Source of the DNA: Aphrocallistes beatrix
Taxonomy: Eukaryota; Porifera; Hexactinellida; Sceptrulophora; Aphrocallistidae
Length of the DNA: 64,000 bases
Assembly: GCA_963281255.1 (NCBI GenBank)
Contig: OY725489.1
Location: 6,324,523 to 6,388,522, forward strand
Direction of reading: 5' to 3'
Shown: piece by piece, positions 33,181-42,953 of the stretch
How the letters are laid out: every line of letters starts with the position of its first letter
How positions within the stretch are numbered: the stretch's first letter is position 1
Notes under the pieces: model-generated
What the model was told of the DNA's origin: nothing
What the model saw: the letters and a program-made list of their open reading frames with translations, nothing else
The model's database searches: none
Made by a program: the position numbers and the translations under genes

Positions 33181-34545
33181 GTTTTAGCCCTGCTTAATGC
33201 TGTATATAATGCATTGCGGGTCATTCTCATCTCCATATGCACAACTACACACTAATATGTATCTCCTTGACTTTTATGTATTGTGATTGCTTCTGCAGGT
33301 ATACAAGGAAACTGTTTCCTAACAATCCTATATGAACTAGTACCTTTTCCACGCTGGAATCGGCGTTTTTCTAGTTCCACTGGAGTCCAGGTAGCATTAA
33401 CCGACTGATCTCATAATATAAGATTTTTATGTTTTGATCGATGTTCCGCACCCACATCTGGATCATCAAAATGAATCCAAACTCTATTTGGTACTCTTTC
33501 TAAAGTATCTGTTCGCTTGCCAAAATCAATTTTACATGATAAACCAGTAGCTCCATTCACTAAACCATTAGGTATAGAGATGTTGACAGTTAAAAGATAT
33601 CGTGCTGAAACTCGCAAATATAGCTCATAAGGTAAACCTTGTGTATCTGATATCTTTAAAGATCTTATTGCTTTGCTAAGTGTATCTGAAATAGTTCCAG
33701 TATGATCTCCTACTAGAGTATCAAGCGCTATTGATTTTGTACCTTCAGTTGATATCGCATCTAGTATAGTTTTATTGTGAGCATCAACACAAATTTGTGC
33801 AAAACAGATGAATCGCCTTCTTTGATATTTGTGGCAAAAAATCCCTTTTAATTTGACGACGCTTAAATAAATCAATATGATCCAGACTTAGATTTCCATT
33901 AGCCAGATTGTTGAGAGCTTGTGCAAATTGTTTGTCGTCTTTCTGTCTCATAATTTCAGTCAATTCGATGAAAGAAAATTTCTCCCATAAATAAGGGCCA
34001 ACAAGATGCTCATACGATTCTTTCGTATTTGATGGTACCTGAAAGACATAAGAATCTTTCACAGGCCTTAATTGGTGAAAATCACCAACACAAATAATTG
34101 AAATACCACCAAAGTCATTAGAAGTGTCAAATATTTGCTTCAGGCGATTATTGACTCTTGACAATATTCTACTCCCGACCATAGATATTTCATCTATAAT
34201 AATCAGTTTCAGATCTGTAAGATTGGTTCTGAGTGTATTACACACATCTGATGAGAGGTTAGCCATATCTCCACCAAACTCAGTTACTGGGAGTGCAAAT
34301 GCCGAATGAAGGGTCATACCTCGTATATTGAATGCTGCTTTACCAGTGGGAGCGGTGAGTAATACTTTGACTGAGTCAGGGTTTACAGCTACTTTAGAAT
34401 TAAGATAGCGAACCAATCCTTCATATAATACTCTAACTAGTAAACTTTTTCCAACACCAGCTCCCCCAGCAATATATAGATACATTGGCAATTGTTTGTT
34501 TGTCTTAACAATGATTTCTTGCGCCTCGTAACCTTTCTTGAACTG
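33181..34545 (-). pseudogene. Helentron Pif1-type helicase domain
   Basis: The domain has the Walker A motif AGGAGVGKS, Walker B IIIDEISMVG, GDFHQLRPV, LTEIMRQ, AITIHKSQGDTY (motif V) and TRNALYTALSRA (motif VI), the signature of Pif1-family helicases in Helitrons. One frameshift near 33800 and in-frame stops after ...HKNLIL and ...QGDTY break it. The frame is open upstream only to about 34545, where a Tc1 fragment begins, so the HUH replication (Rep) domain that should precede it is missing. Together with the endonuclease and OTU domains downstream on the same strand it forms one decayed polyprotein of at least 980 codons. Confidence 0.9.
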
Positions 34546-34559
34546 TTCAAGTAGAAATT

Positions 34560-34880
34560 TTGGCGAATATTCGAATAATACTTTTTAATACGGTTCTTAT
34601 CTGAGTAGCAGTATTAAATCGATCCTTTTTGCTTTTTCTGACTAATAAGCTGTCTTTCCTATGGTTTGTGATACGAGGCCCACCCGGAATAGTGAGGTCT
34701 CTTACCGAGCAAGTCAGTCCATGTTTCCTTAGGATCTCACCAACGCTTTTTTGGCTACACCCAACCATTTTAGCTACCTCCCTCTGTGTATGGCCGTTTT
34801 CAGATACAATATCAGGTTTATCCAGATTTTCAAAGGAAATTCGAGGTTTCGAAGGCGTTGAAAATTCGATAAATATTGGT
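34560..34880 (-). pseudogene. Tc1-like transposase N-terminal fragment
   Basis: The open frame contains HTQREVAKMVGCSQKSVGEI (first helix-turn-helix), a linker with IPGGPR, and LLVRKSKKDRFNTATQIR (second helix-turn-helix), the paired-type DNA-binding region of Tc1 transposases. The catalytic domain is absent; the fragment joins the truncated Helentron helicase about 15 bp away on the same strand. No terminal repeats seen. Confidence 0.8.
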
Positions 34881-35039
34881 AAATTGTAATAAAGAGTAGA
34901 AAAGTGAAAAAGGGTAATTATTCAAATATTATGAGTGAAATATCTGTATTACGGTATTATTTAGCAAAATAAACAAAGATGTGTAAGATTTCCCAAGAAA
35001 GAAATTATATGGAGTCGAAACTATTTGACCGTTTACTAT

Positions 35040-35095
35040 ACTATAAGCGCGCTTCGCTTGCTTGCGCTGCACGGCTGGCGGACATTTTGTGTATG
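35040..35095 (-). repeat. Isolated A/C end module
   Basis: AAGCGCGCTTCGCTTGCTTG followed by CGCTGCACGGCTGGCGGACA only, head-to-head with the next A copy. Confidence 0.7.
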
Positions 35096-35117
35096 TATGT
35101 ATATGTATATATCTCTG

Positions 35118-35599
35118 TAACGAATTGTTTGAAAAAACTGTCAGGCACAGAAAGCTGATTTTTGGCATGTGCAAGTCTTTTGGCTATGGCTCCAGTAAGT
35201 TCTGAGCTCAGACGAAAATGTGGACTCATCATGGAATTATGACGTCATTGTCACATTTTTAAAAGTTAAAAGTTCGAGCATAACTCAGCCATTATAGGAG
35301 ATAGAAGGCTCAAATTTTAATAGAATCTGTATACTAACATATTCCACATGTGGTACAACTCTCATCCAAATATGATGACTCATCACTCTGTTATGACGTC
35401 ATCATTACTCATCAAAATTTAAAAAATTGACAAATTCGGTAATTTTTCGTGCGAAATCGATTATACCAGTAAGACAGACATATTTAGAGATGCTATCTCC
35501 CTTATAATTAACCAATGTGACCCCAGGCGACGGAAGGGAGCCTCGGGCGGACACAAAGTGTCCGCCAGCCGCGCAGCGCAAGCAAGCGAAGCGCGCTTG
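35118..35599 (+). repeat. Family A repeat, near complete (tandem copy 1)
   Basis: It runs from TAACGAATTGTTTGAA to GCGAAGCGCGCTTGT, with the hairpin GGCGGACAC-AAA-GTGTCCGCC. It is followed by a (TA)n tract, the 28-base motif and another A copy in the same orientation. Confidence 0.85.
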
Positions 35600-35634
35600 T
35601 ATATATATATATATACACATACACAAACAAACAT

Positions 35635-35662
35635 TATTAATCGAGTTTTAATAGTAAGGATA
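35635..35662 (+). repeat. Recurrent 28-base motif beside A copies
   Basis: The sequence ATTAATCGAGTTTTAATAG + TAAGGATA occurs here and, in either orientation, at 4961-4988, 12651-12678, 37066-37093, 47538-47565 and 60004-60031, with a weaker copy near 16280 and one split by a MITE (36186/36953). It usually stands between TA microsatellite tracts next to family A. Confidence 0.85.
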
Positions 35663-35682
35663 TATATATATATATATCTGTA

Positions 35683-36160
35683 ACGAATTGATTGAAGAAA
35701 CTGCTAGGCGCAGAAAGCTGATTTTTGGCATGCGGGAGTTTTTTGCTATGGCTCCAGTAAGTTCTGAGCTCAGACGAAAATGTCGATTCATCATGGAATT
35801 ATGACGTCATTGTCACATTTTTGAAAATCAAGCAATACAGTTATTCGAGCATAGCCATTTTAGGTGATAGAAGGCTGCGATTTTAATAGAATGTGTATAT
35901 TAATATATCTTACATATGATACAACTATCATCAAAAAATGATGACTCATCACTCTGTTATGACGTCATCGTTACGCAATTTTTAAAAATGGACAAATTTG
36001 GTGATTTTTCGTGCGATATTGATTATAACAGTAGGACAGACGTATTTAGAGATGTTATCTCCCTTATAATTAACCAATGTGACCAAATGCGACCAAAGGG
36101 AGCCTCTGGCGGACACAAAGTGTCCGCCTGCCGCGCAGCGCAAGTAAGCGAAGCGCGCTT
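35683..36160 (+). repeat. Family A repeat, near complete (tandem copy 2)
   Basis: Same structure as the copy at 35118. Palindromic bZIP-type boxes are clear: TGACGTCA at 35802-35809 and 35960-35967, and TGACTCA at 35942-35948. Ends in the module GCGAAGCGCGCTTATA. Confidence 0.85.
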
Positions 36161-36203
36161 ATATATATATAAATAAATAAATATGCATTAATCGAGTTTT
36201 AGT

Positions 36204-36951
36204 AATTTCATAAGTACTGAGCCGTGATCTGTATTCAGAAGTTAGTGGAATTATCCTATTTTCGATTTCTCCATTGTATAGCTCAGGAGATCAGCTTTCG
36301 ATTTGCATACAGAATTATTGTGATAGGACAATTATTGTGGTTCCTACATCCAATTTAAGTACATCAGTTTAGGATACTGCCTTCAAACGTGAATTTTGAG
36401 TTCCCTAAAGCTGTATTTCATTTCTGAGCAAATTTGGATTAAAACTGATTCTTCCATTAAATTCTACATAAAAACCCCCATAAATATTGATTTGTTTGTT
36501 GCATTATGGTTTTAGGCTGGGGAATAAATTGTTTATGAAATGGTATACTACCACTTTGTCCCATTTTTAGGGGGAGAAAATTGGGAAGAAATGCACGTAA
36601 AGTTGCTTAATTACTTTTTATCACAGGTTATTGTACTGAACACCTCCCGTTTACTTTATCACACATATGTTCTTAATTATTTGACCTTTTAATGATCTTA
36701 TTCCACGAATTCAAAAAAATATCACCAAATTCATTTTTAAGCCATTTTCAATGAGGAAATTCCAATTTTTCAACAGTCACCTAAACCATGTATATAAATC
36801 GAACGTACCAATCACCATAATTGTTCTATCACAACAATCCTATATGCAAATCGAAAGCTGATCCCCTCAGCTATACAATGGACAAATCGAAAATAGTATA
36901 TTTTCACTAACTTCTGAATACAGATCACCCCTCAGTACTTATGAAATGACC
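36204..36951. mobile_element. Mariner-like MITE inserted in the 28-base motif
   Basis: Long inverted ends: ATTTCATAAGTACTGAG left, and the same with GTGATCTGTATTCAGAAG on both sides. It splits a copy of the 28-base motif at a TA. Its inside is homologous, in opposite orientation, to the MITE at 61647-62404, but its outermost bases are shortened (GGTCATTT... against CGAGGGGCATT...). Non-coding. Confidence 0.75.
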
Positions 36952-37101
36952 TAAGTAGTAAGGATATACATTGAATTTGAGCAATTCTTTTTGACCGGGA
37001 CTGTATTACTTGCATTCCTAGTATGTATTACTATGCATACTTACTATGTATAACTAAAGTTACTATATCCTTACTATTAAAACTCGATTAATGTATATAT
37101 A

Positions 37102-37355
37102 CAGTCGAACCTCCATAATCCGACATTCAATGGGAGACGAAAAAATGTCGGATTATCGAATAACCTCCATAATCCGACATTTGTGGAAAATCAGCAAAAT
37201 GTCGGATTATATAGAGGTAAAATAACCTCCACAATCCGACAATATTTTATAGACGAAAAAATTGTCGGATTATACAGGTCGAATTTGAATTACTGGAAAA
37301 TCATTAAATTGTCGGATTCCGGAATAGTGAGGTGTCGGGTATAGATGTTCCACTG
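37102..37355. mobile_element. pogo/Tigger-like MITE
   Basis: The ends CAGTCGAACCTCCATA and, inverted, CAGTGGAACATCTATA are of pogo type; TA flanks both sides (37100-37101, 37356-37357). The inside has five copies of an ATAATCCGACA-type motif, direct and inverted. Confidence 0.85.
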
Positions 37356-37362
37356 TATATAT

Positions 37363-37593
37363 ATAACGAATTGATTGAAGAAACTGCCGCACAGAAAGCT
37401 GATTTTTGGCATGTGGGAGTCTTTTGGCTATGGCTCCGGTAAGTTCTGAGCTCAGAGCAAAATGTTTACTCACCATGAAATTATGACGTCATTGTCACAT
37501 TCTTAAAAGTTAAGCAATACAGTTATTCGAGCATAACTCAGCCATTATAGGAGATAGAAGGTTGAAATGTAATAGAATCTGTATACTAACATG
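37363..37593 (+). repeat. Family A repeat cut by the L2 LINE
   Basis: The 5' half of A is present up to ...CTGTATACTAACAT, where the L2 5' end begins. The other half is not found after the L2 3' end, so a deletion or rearrangement accompanied or followed the insertion. Confidence 0.8.
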
Positions 37594-39728
37594 CACTTCC
37601 GAATCCTAATTCTCCTCTTCTTCCTACTCCACCACAACCACCAACCATTCCTCAATATAGGCCTACACCTCTCCTCCCTCTTCCTTGGAGGCCTATCTCC
37701 TCACTCAGCTCGCACTCTCCTAGTATAAATAGGATCGAGTCAGCTGATCTTCCACTTCCGAATCCTAATTCTCCTCTTCTTCCTACTCCACCACAACCAC
37801 CAACCATTCCTCAATATAGGCCTACACCTCTCCTCCCTCTTCCTTGGAGGCCTATCTCCTCACTCAGCTCGCACTCTCCTAGTATAAATAGGATCGAGTC
37901 AGCTGATCTTCCACTTCCGAATCCTAATTCTCCTCTTCTTCCTACTCCACCACAACCACCAACCATTCCTCAATATAGGCCTACACCTCTCCTCCCTCTT
38001 CCTTGGAGGCCTATCTCCTCACTCAGCTCGCACTCTCCTAGTATAAATAGGATCGAGTCAGCTGATCTTCCACTTCCGAATCCTAATTCTCCTCTTCTTC
38101 CTACTCCACCACAACCACCAACCATTCCTCAATATAGGCCTACACCTCTCCTCCCTCTTCCTTGGAGGCCTATCTCCTCACTCAGCTCGCACTCTCCTAG
38201 TATAAATAGGATCGAGTCAGCTGATCTTCCACTTCCGAATCCTAATTCTCCTCTTCTTCCTACTCCACCACAACCACCAACCATTCCTCAATATAGGCCT
38301 ACACCTCTCCTCCCTCTTCCTTGGAGGCCTATCTCCTCACTCAGCTCGCACTCTCCTAGTATAAATAGGATCGAGTCAGCTGATCTTCCACTTCCGAATC
38401 CTAATTCTCCTCTTCTTCCTACTCCACCACAACCACCAACCATTCCTCAATATAGGCCTACACCTCTCCTCCCTCTTCCTTGGAGGCCTATCTCCTCACT
38501 CAGCTCGCACTCTCCTAGTATAAATAGGATCGAGTCAGCTGATCTTCCACTTCCGAATCCTAATTCTCCTCTTCTTCCTACTCCACCACAACCACCAACC
38601 ATTCCTCAATATAGGCCTACACCTCTCCTCCCTCTTCCTTGGAGGCCTATCTCCTCACTCAGCTCGCACTCTCCTAGTATAAATAGGATCGAGTCAGCTG
38701 ATCTTCCACTTCCGAATCCTAATTCTCCTCTTCTTCCTACTCCACCACAACCACCAACCATTCCTCAATATAGGCCTACACCTCTCCTCCCTCTTCCTTG
38801 GAGGCCTATCTCCTCACTCAGCTCGCACTCTCCTAGTATAAATAGGATCGAGTCAGCTGATCTTCCACTTCCGAATCCTAATTCTCCTCTTCTTCCTACT
38901 CCACCACAACCACCAACCATTCCTCAATATAGGCCTACACCTCTCCTCCCTCTTCCTTGGAGGCCTATCTCCTCACTCAGCTCGCACTCTCCTAGTATAA
39001 ATAGGATCGAGTCAGCTGATCTTCCACTTCCGAATCCTAATTCTCCTCTTCTTCCTACTCCACCACAACCACCAACCATTCCTCAATATAGGCCTACACC
39101 TCTCCTCCCTCTTCCTTGGAGGCCTATCTCCTCACTCAGCTCGCACTCTCCTAGTATAAATAGGATCGAGTCAGCTGATCTTCCACTTCCGAATCCTAAT
39201 TCTCCTCTTCTTCCTACTCCACCACAACCACCAACCATTCCTCAATATAGGCCTACACCTCTCCTCCCTCTTCCTTGGAGGCCTATCTCCTCACTCAGCT
39301 CGCACTCTCCTAGTATAAATAGGATCGAGTCAGCTGATCTTCCACTTCCGAATCCTAATTCTCCTCTTCTTCCTACTCCACCACAACCACCAACCATTCC
39401 TCAATATAGGCCTACACCTCTCCTCCCTCTTCCTTGGAGGCCTATCTCCTCACTCAGCTCGCACTCTCCTAGTATAAATAGGATCGAGTCAGCTGATCTT
39501 CCACTTCCGAATCCTAATTCTCCTCTTCTTCCTACTCCACCACAACCACCAACCATTCCTCAATATAGGCCTACACCTCTCCTCCCTCTTCCTTGGAGGC
39601 CTATCTCCTCACTCAGCTCGCACTCTCCTAGTATAAATAGGATCGAGTCAGCTGATCTTCCACTTCCGAATCCTAATTCTCCTCTTCTTCCTACTCCACC
39701 ACAACCACCAACCATTCCTCAATATAGG
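37594..39728 (+). repeat. 159-bp tandem array (13.4 units) at the L2 5' end
   Basis: Units start at 37594 + 159n (next at 37753, 37912 ... 39661) and appear identical by eye. Each contains GGCCTACACCTCTCC, GGAGGCCTATCTCC and TATAAATAGGATCGAGTCAG. Because 159 = 3 x 53, one reading frame stays open through the whole array, coding a Pro/Leu/Ser-rich 53-residue unit (for example PNPNSPLLPTPPQPP), and continues without a stop into the endonuclease frame. No ATG occurs in that frame before 39873. Confidence 0.95.
37724..37731 (+). promoter_or_regulatory. TATA box in each L2 monomer (first of 13)
   Basis: TATAAATA recurs every 159 bp from 37724 to 39632. The first T lies 29 bases before the base that corresponds to the first nucleotide of the element (37594 = 37753 in the next unit), the spacing expected between a TATA box and a transcription start. 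The pyrimidine-rich start context is CTTCCACTTCC. Confidence 0.6.
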
Positions 39729-39872
39729 CATATACCCCTCCTCCCCCTCGCTCGCTGCGCTCACTCGGGGGAGACAGGTGCTCCGCACCTGAGTCACTTT
39801 CTTCTTCCTATTCCTTCTCTACTTCCTCCTCATTCTTCTTCTCATCTTTCTCCTTCCCTCTTGCCTAACACC

Positions 39873-40556
39873 ATGCGTATTTCTTCGGCTCGAAATCCAT
39901 CCAATCTTATTACTATCAAGCCGATTAAATCTTCCCCGCGTGGTCATCCTCATCTCATATCCTTCCATCTTCTCAATGCTAGGAATCTTAGGACTAAATC
40001 CTCTCGTTTTCTTGACTATGTATCTGACCACCATCCTGACGTTGTTGCCGTTACTGAGACCTGGTTCACGTCAAGGGATGCGGCAGTGAGAGCTGAATGC
40101 ACTCCATCCGGCTACCAACTCCTTGATCGTGCTAGGTCTGCACATCGTCAGGGTGGAGGCACTGCACTTCTCTGTCGTGATTCCTTCACGCTGAAGTGCA
40201 ATGCATCTGGTGAAGTATCATCTTTTGAGTTCTCGGATTGGACTATCTCTTCTTCTGAAATCTCCCTTCGTATTATCCTAATATATCGGCCTCCCTACTC
40301 AAGGAATCATCCTATTTCTATTTCTACCTTCCTTGATCAGTTTTCTTCTCTCCTCGAGCCCATTCTCTTATGCAAGGAGCCGCTAATAATAACTGGAGAC
40401 TTCAATATCCATGTTGACATCCCGTCTGAGTCTTTACAGTTCTCCGAGCTCCTGCGTTCTCTATCTTTGATCCAGCATGTGAATCAGCCAACTCATGAGA
40501 AGGGTCACATTCTCGATCTAATAATATCCCGTTCTGCAGACAACATCATCCTCTGA
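39873..40556 (+). pseudogene. L2 ORF2, apurinic-like endonuclease part
   Basis: From the first ATG the frame gives 227 residues: FHLLNARNLR (fold start), DVVAVTETWF (metal-binding Glu), ILIYRPPYS, ITGDFNIHVD (catalytic D-x-N) and HILDLIISR. It ends at a TGA at 40554-40556, while the reverse transcriptase frame, one base out of phase, is already open from 40525. The S-D-H motif of the endonuclease (LFSDHFSIS, about 40575) lies in that second frame, so a single one-base shift within 40525-40553 splits an otherwise complete domain. The endonuclease nicks target DNA to prime reverse transcription. The frame is open upstream into the 159-bp array. Confidence 0.85.
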
Positions 40557-42804
40557 TCCCGCTCCTGTCCATCTATTCTCTGACCATTTCTCCATCTCTT
40601 GTAGTCTCTCGCTTTCCAAACCTTCTCTTTCCTCTCAGGAGGTTACCTATCGTTCCAAATCCATCAACCTCCCAATCTTTCTTGCTGATCTCGCTTCCTC
40701 TGATCTATGTGCTAGCCCACCTGATCATCTTGAGGAACTTATTGTATCATATAACAGCACCCTATCCTCTATCTATGATCAGCATGCTCCTCCGCGATCC
40801 AAAACCATAGTCACCCGTCCCCGTGTCCCTTGGTTCACCAGTAGCATCAAGCAGGCCAAGCGAGCGAGAAGGAAAGCTGAACGGAAGTGGCGCCAGTCTA
40901 ATGACTCTGACCATTTGGCTGAATTCAAGCATCAGAGGAATCTTGTGACTGACCTGATGAACAGGGAACGTCGCAGTTTCTATTCTGATTGGATCAGTCA
41001 GTCCTGTCATGACCAGCGCTCACTCTTCCGTAAGGCTAACACACTTCTCGGCTTACGCCAGCAACAGGTCCTACCACCTCATGCTGATAAGGCTGCTCTT
41101 TCTCAGGAACTCGCCAACTTCTTTGCTCTTAAGGTAGATAACATCCGTTCCGCATCGTCGTCTTCCGTTACCCCCTCAGATAATTCAAACAGCGAATCCC
41201 AACATACTTTCCACCAATTCAAAGAATTATCTGAGGAAGAAATTGTTTCCCTTGTTTCCTCTGCTCCTAATAAATCTTGCATCCTCGATCCTATCCCAGC
41301 ATCCTTGGTCAAATCATCTCTACCCATCCTAGCGCCCATCCTTACGAAAATTGTAAATGGTTCCCTCTCCACTGGTCATTTTCCTTCTCCCTGGAAGCGC
41401 GCCATCATCTTGCCCAAACTTAAAAGACCAAATCTTGATCCCATCTTCTCTAACTATCGTCCACTTAGCAATCTTTCTTTCATTTCTAAGATCACTGAGA
41501 GGGCCGCTTCCATCCAGGTCGTGAATCATCTTACATTGCATCATCTCTTCCCCGGGACGCAGTCTGCCTATCGTAAACACCACAGTACGGAGACTGCACT
41601 CCTGAAGGTCACAAACGACATCCTCCTCAGCATGAATCGCCAACACGTATCTCTTCTGGTTCTTCTTGATCTTAGTTCAGCCTTCGACACCGTCGACCAT
41701 ACCATCTTACTCCACCGTCTCCAGTCTCATTTCGGCATTTGCGGCTCTTCTCTGTCTTGGTTTGAATCTTACCTCTCTGGTAGGACTCAATTCGTCTCGA
41801 TTAAGGGTTCTAATTCCTCCAATATCCCGGTCCAACACGGAGTTCCTCAGGGTTCTTGTCTTGGTCCGCTTCTCTTTAGCCTCTATACTAGTCCTCTATT
41901 CGACCTCATTAGGTCCCACCTCCCCGACATGCACTGCTATGCCGACGATACTCAGGTCTATCTTTCTTTTAAACCCGGTTCCATCTCTTCTGAAGAATCT
42001 GCTTTTTCCGCCATCCAATCTTGCATCTCCGCGATCCGTTCCTGGCTCCTCACCAACAAGTTGCTTATCAATGACACCAAGACTGAGTTCCTTATAATAG
42101 GGACTCGTCAACAACTATCTAAGGTTCAAACTGATAGCATCTCTGTTGGTGAGTCGAGAATCTCTTCTTCCAATGAAGTAAGGAATCTTGGAACTTGGCT
42201 CGACAATACCCTCTCAATGTCTACTCAGGTCAGCAAAGTTGCCTCCTCCTGCTTCTATTACATCTATAACATCCGGCGTATTAGAAAGTATCTCTCTAGG
42301 GAAGTCTGTGAAACTCTTGTCAATTCTCTTATCACATCTCGTCTTGATTATTGTAACAGTCTCTTGTATGGTTGCCCCTCATCCCTCTTAGCTCGACTCC
42401 AGCGAGTCCAGAACAGTGCAGCCAGGCTTATCTACAATGTCTCTCGTACCTTTTCGTCATCTCCTCTTCTTATTAACCTCCACTGGCTGCCTGTTAAACA
42501 TCGTATCCTCTTCAAAATCCTCCTCATAACTTACAAAGCCATCCATTCTCTTGCTCCGGACTATATCATCCAGCTCATACAGGTTAAGTCATCCAATCGT
42601 ACTCTACGATCATCCAACGCCATCCTCCTTGAGCATCCTACTATCAAATCTTCCAAAACTCTGGGTGATCGTGCATTCACTTTAGCTGCGCCTGTTGAGT
42701 GGAATCTTCTGCCTCCGAGCATTCGGAATGCCCCCTCACTTCTTCTCTTCAAAAAACTCTTGAAAACTCATCTTTTCCGTATCGCGCACGACACATCCAC
42801 TTAA
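40525..42804 (+). pseudogene. L2 ORF2, reverse transcriptase part
   Basis: The frame, open from 40525, gives about 760 residues without a stop. Visible reverse transcriptase blocks are NYRPLSNLSFISKITE, QSAYRKHHSTETALL, LDLSSAFDTVDH (first catalytic Asp), VPQGSCLGPLLFSLY and HCYADDTQVYL (catalytic DD, 41938-41949), then the C-terminal block INLHWLPVKHRILFKILLITYKA typical of CR1/L2 proteins. It copies LINE RNA at the nicked target. With the frameshift to the endonuclease repaired this would be a complete ORF2, so the copy is young. Type given as broken because of the frameshift between the two parts. Confidence 0.93.
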
Positions 42805-42953
42805 ATTAATTTCAATGCATATACATACCTTACAAGCATACATACACATACATACATAACACACACCTACTTTTATTGAATTGTACAGCGCACTTGAACA
42901 TATTAATATGGAATCTGCGCTATATAAATGTATATTATTATTATTATTATTAG

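Larger units (their letters stand above)
37594..42953 (+). mobile_element. L2-clade LINE with 5' tandem monomers
   Basis: The element consists of 13.4 monomers of 159 bp, a short unique 5' region, an endonuclease frame, a reverse transcriptase frame and a 3' end GCGCTATATAAATGTAT(ATT)n that is characteristic of L2 elements. Codon composition is richer in C and T than the surroundings. It starts abruptly inside a family A copy. A target-site duplication was not found. Confidence 0.92.

Noticed and set aside
32702..34889. Plus-strand open frames over the Helentron
   Set aside because: Antisense of recognisable helicase, endonuclease and Tc1 domains.
37594..39728. Regular array that might suggest CRISPR
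   Set aside because: Units are adjacent 159-bp repeats without spacers, in a eukaryotic LINE.
39819..42752. Minus-strand and out-of-phase open frames over the L2
   Set aside because: Antisense or frame shadows of the endonuclease and reverse transcriptase.
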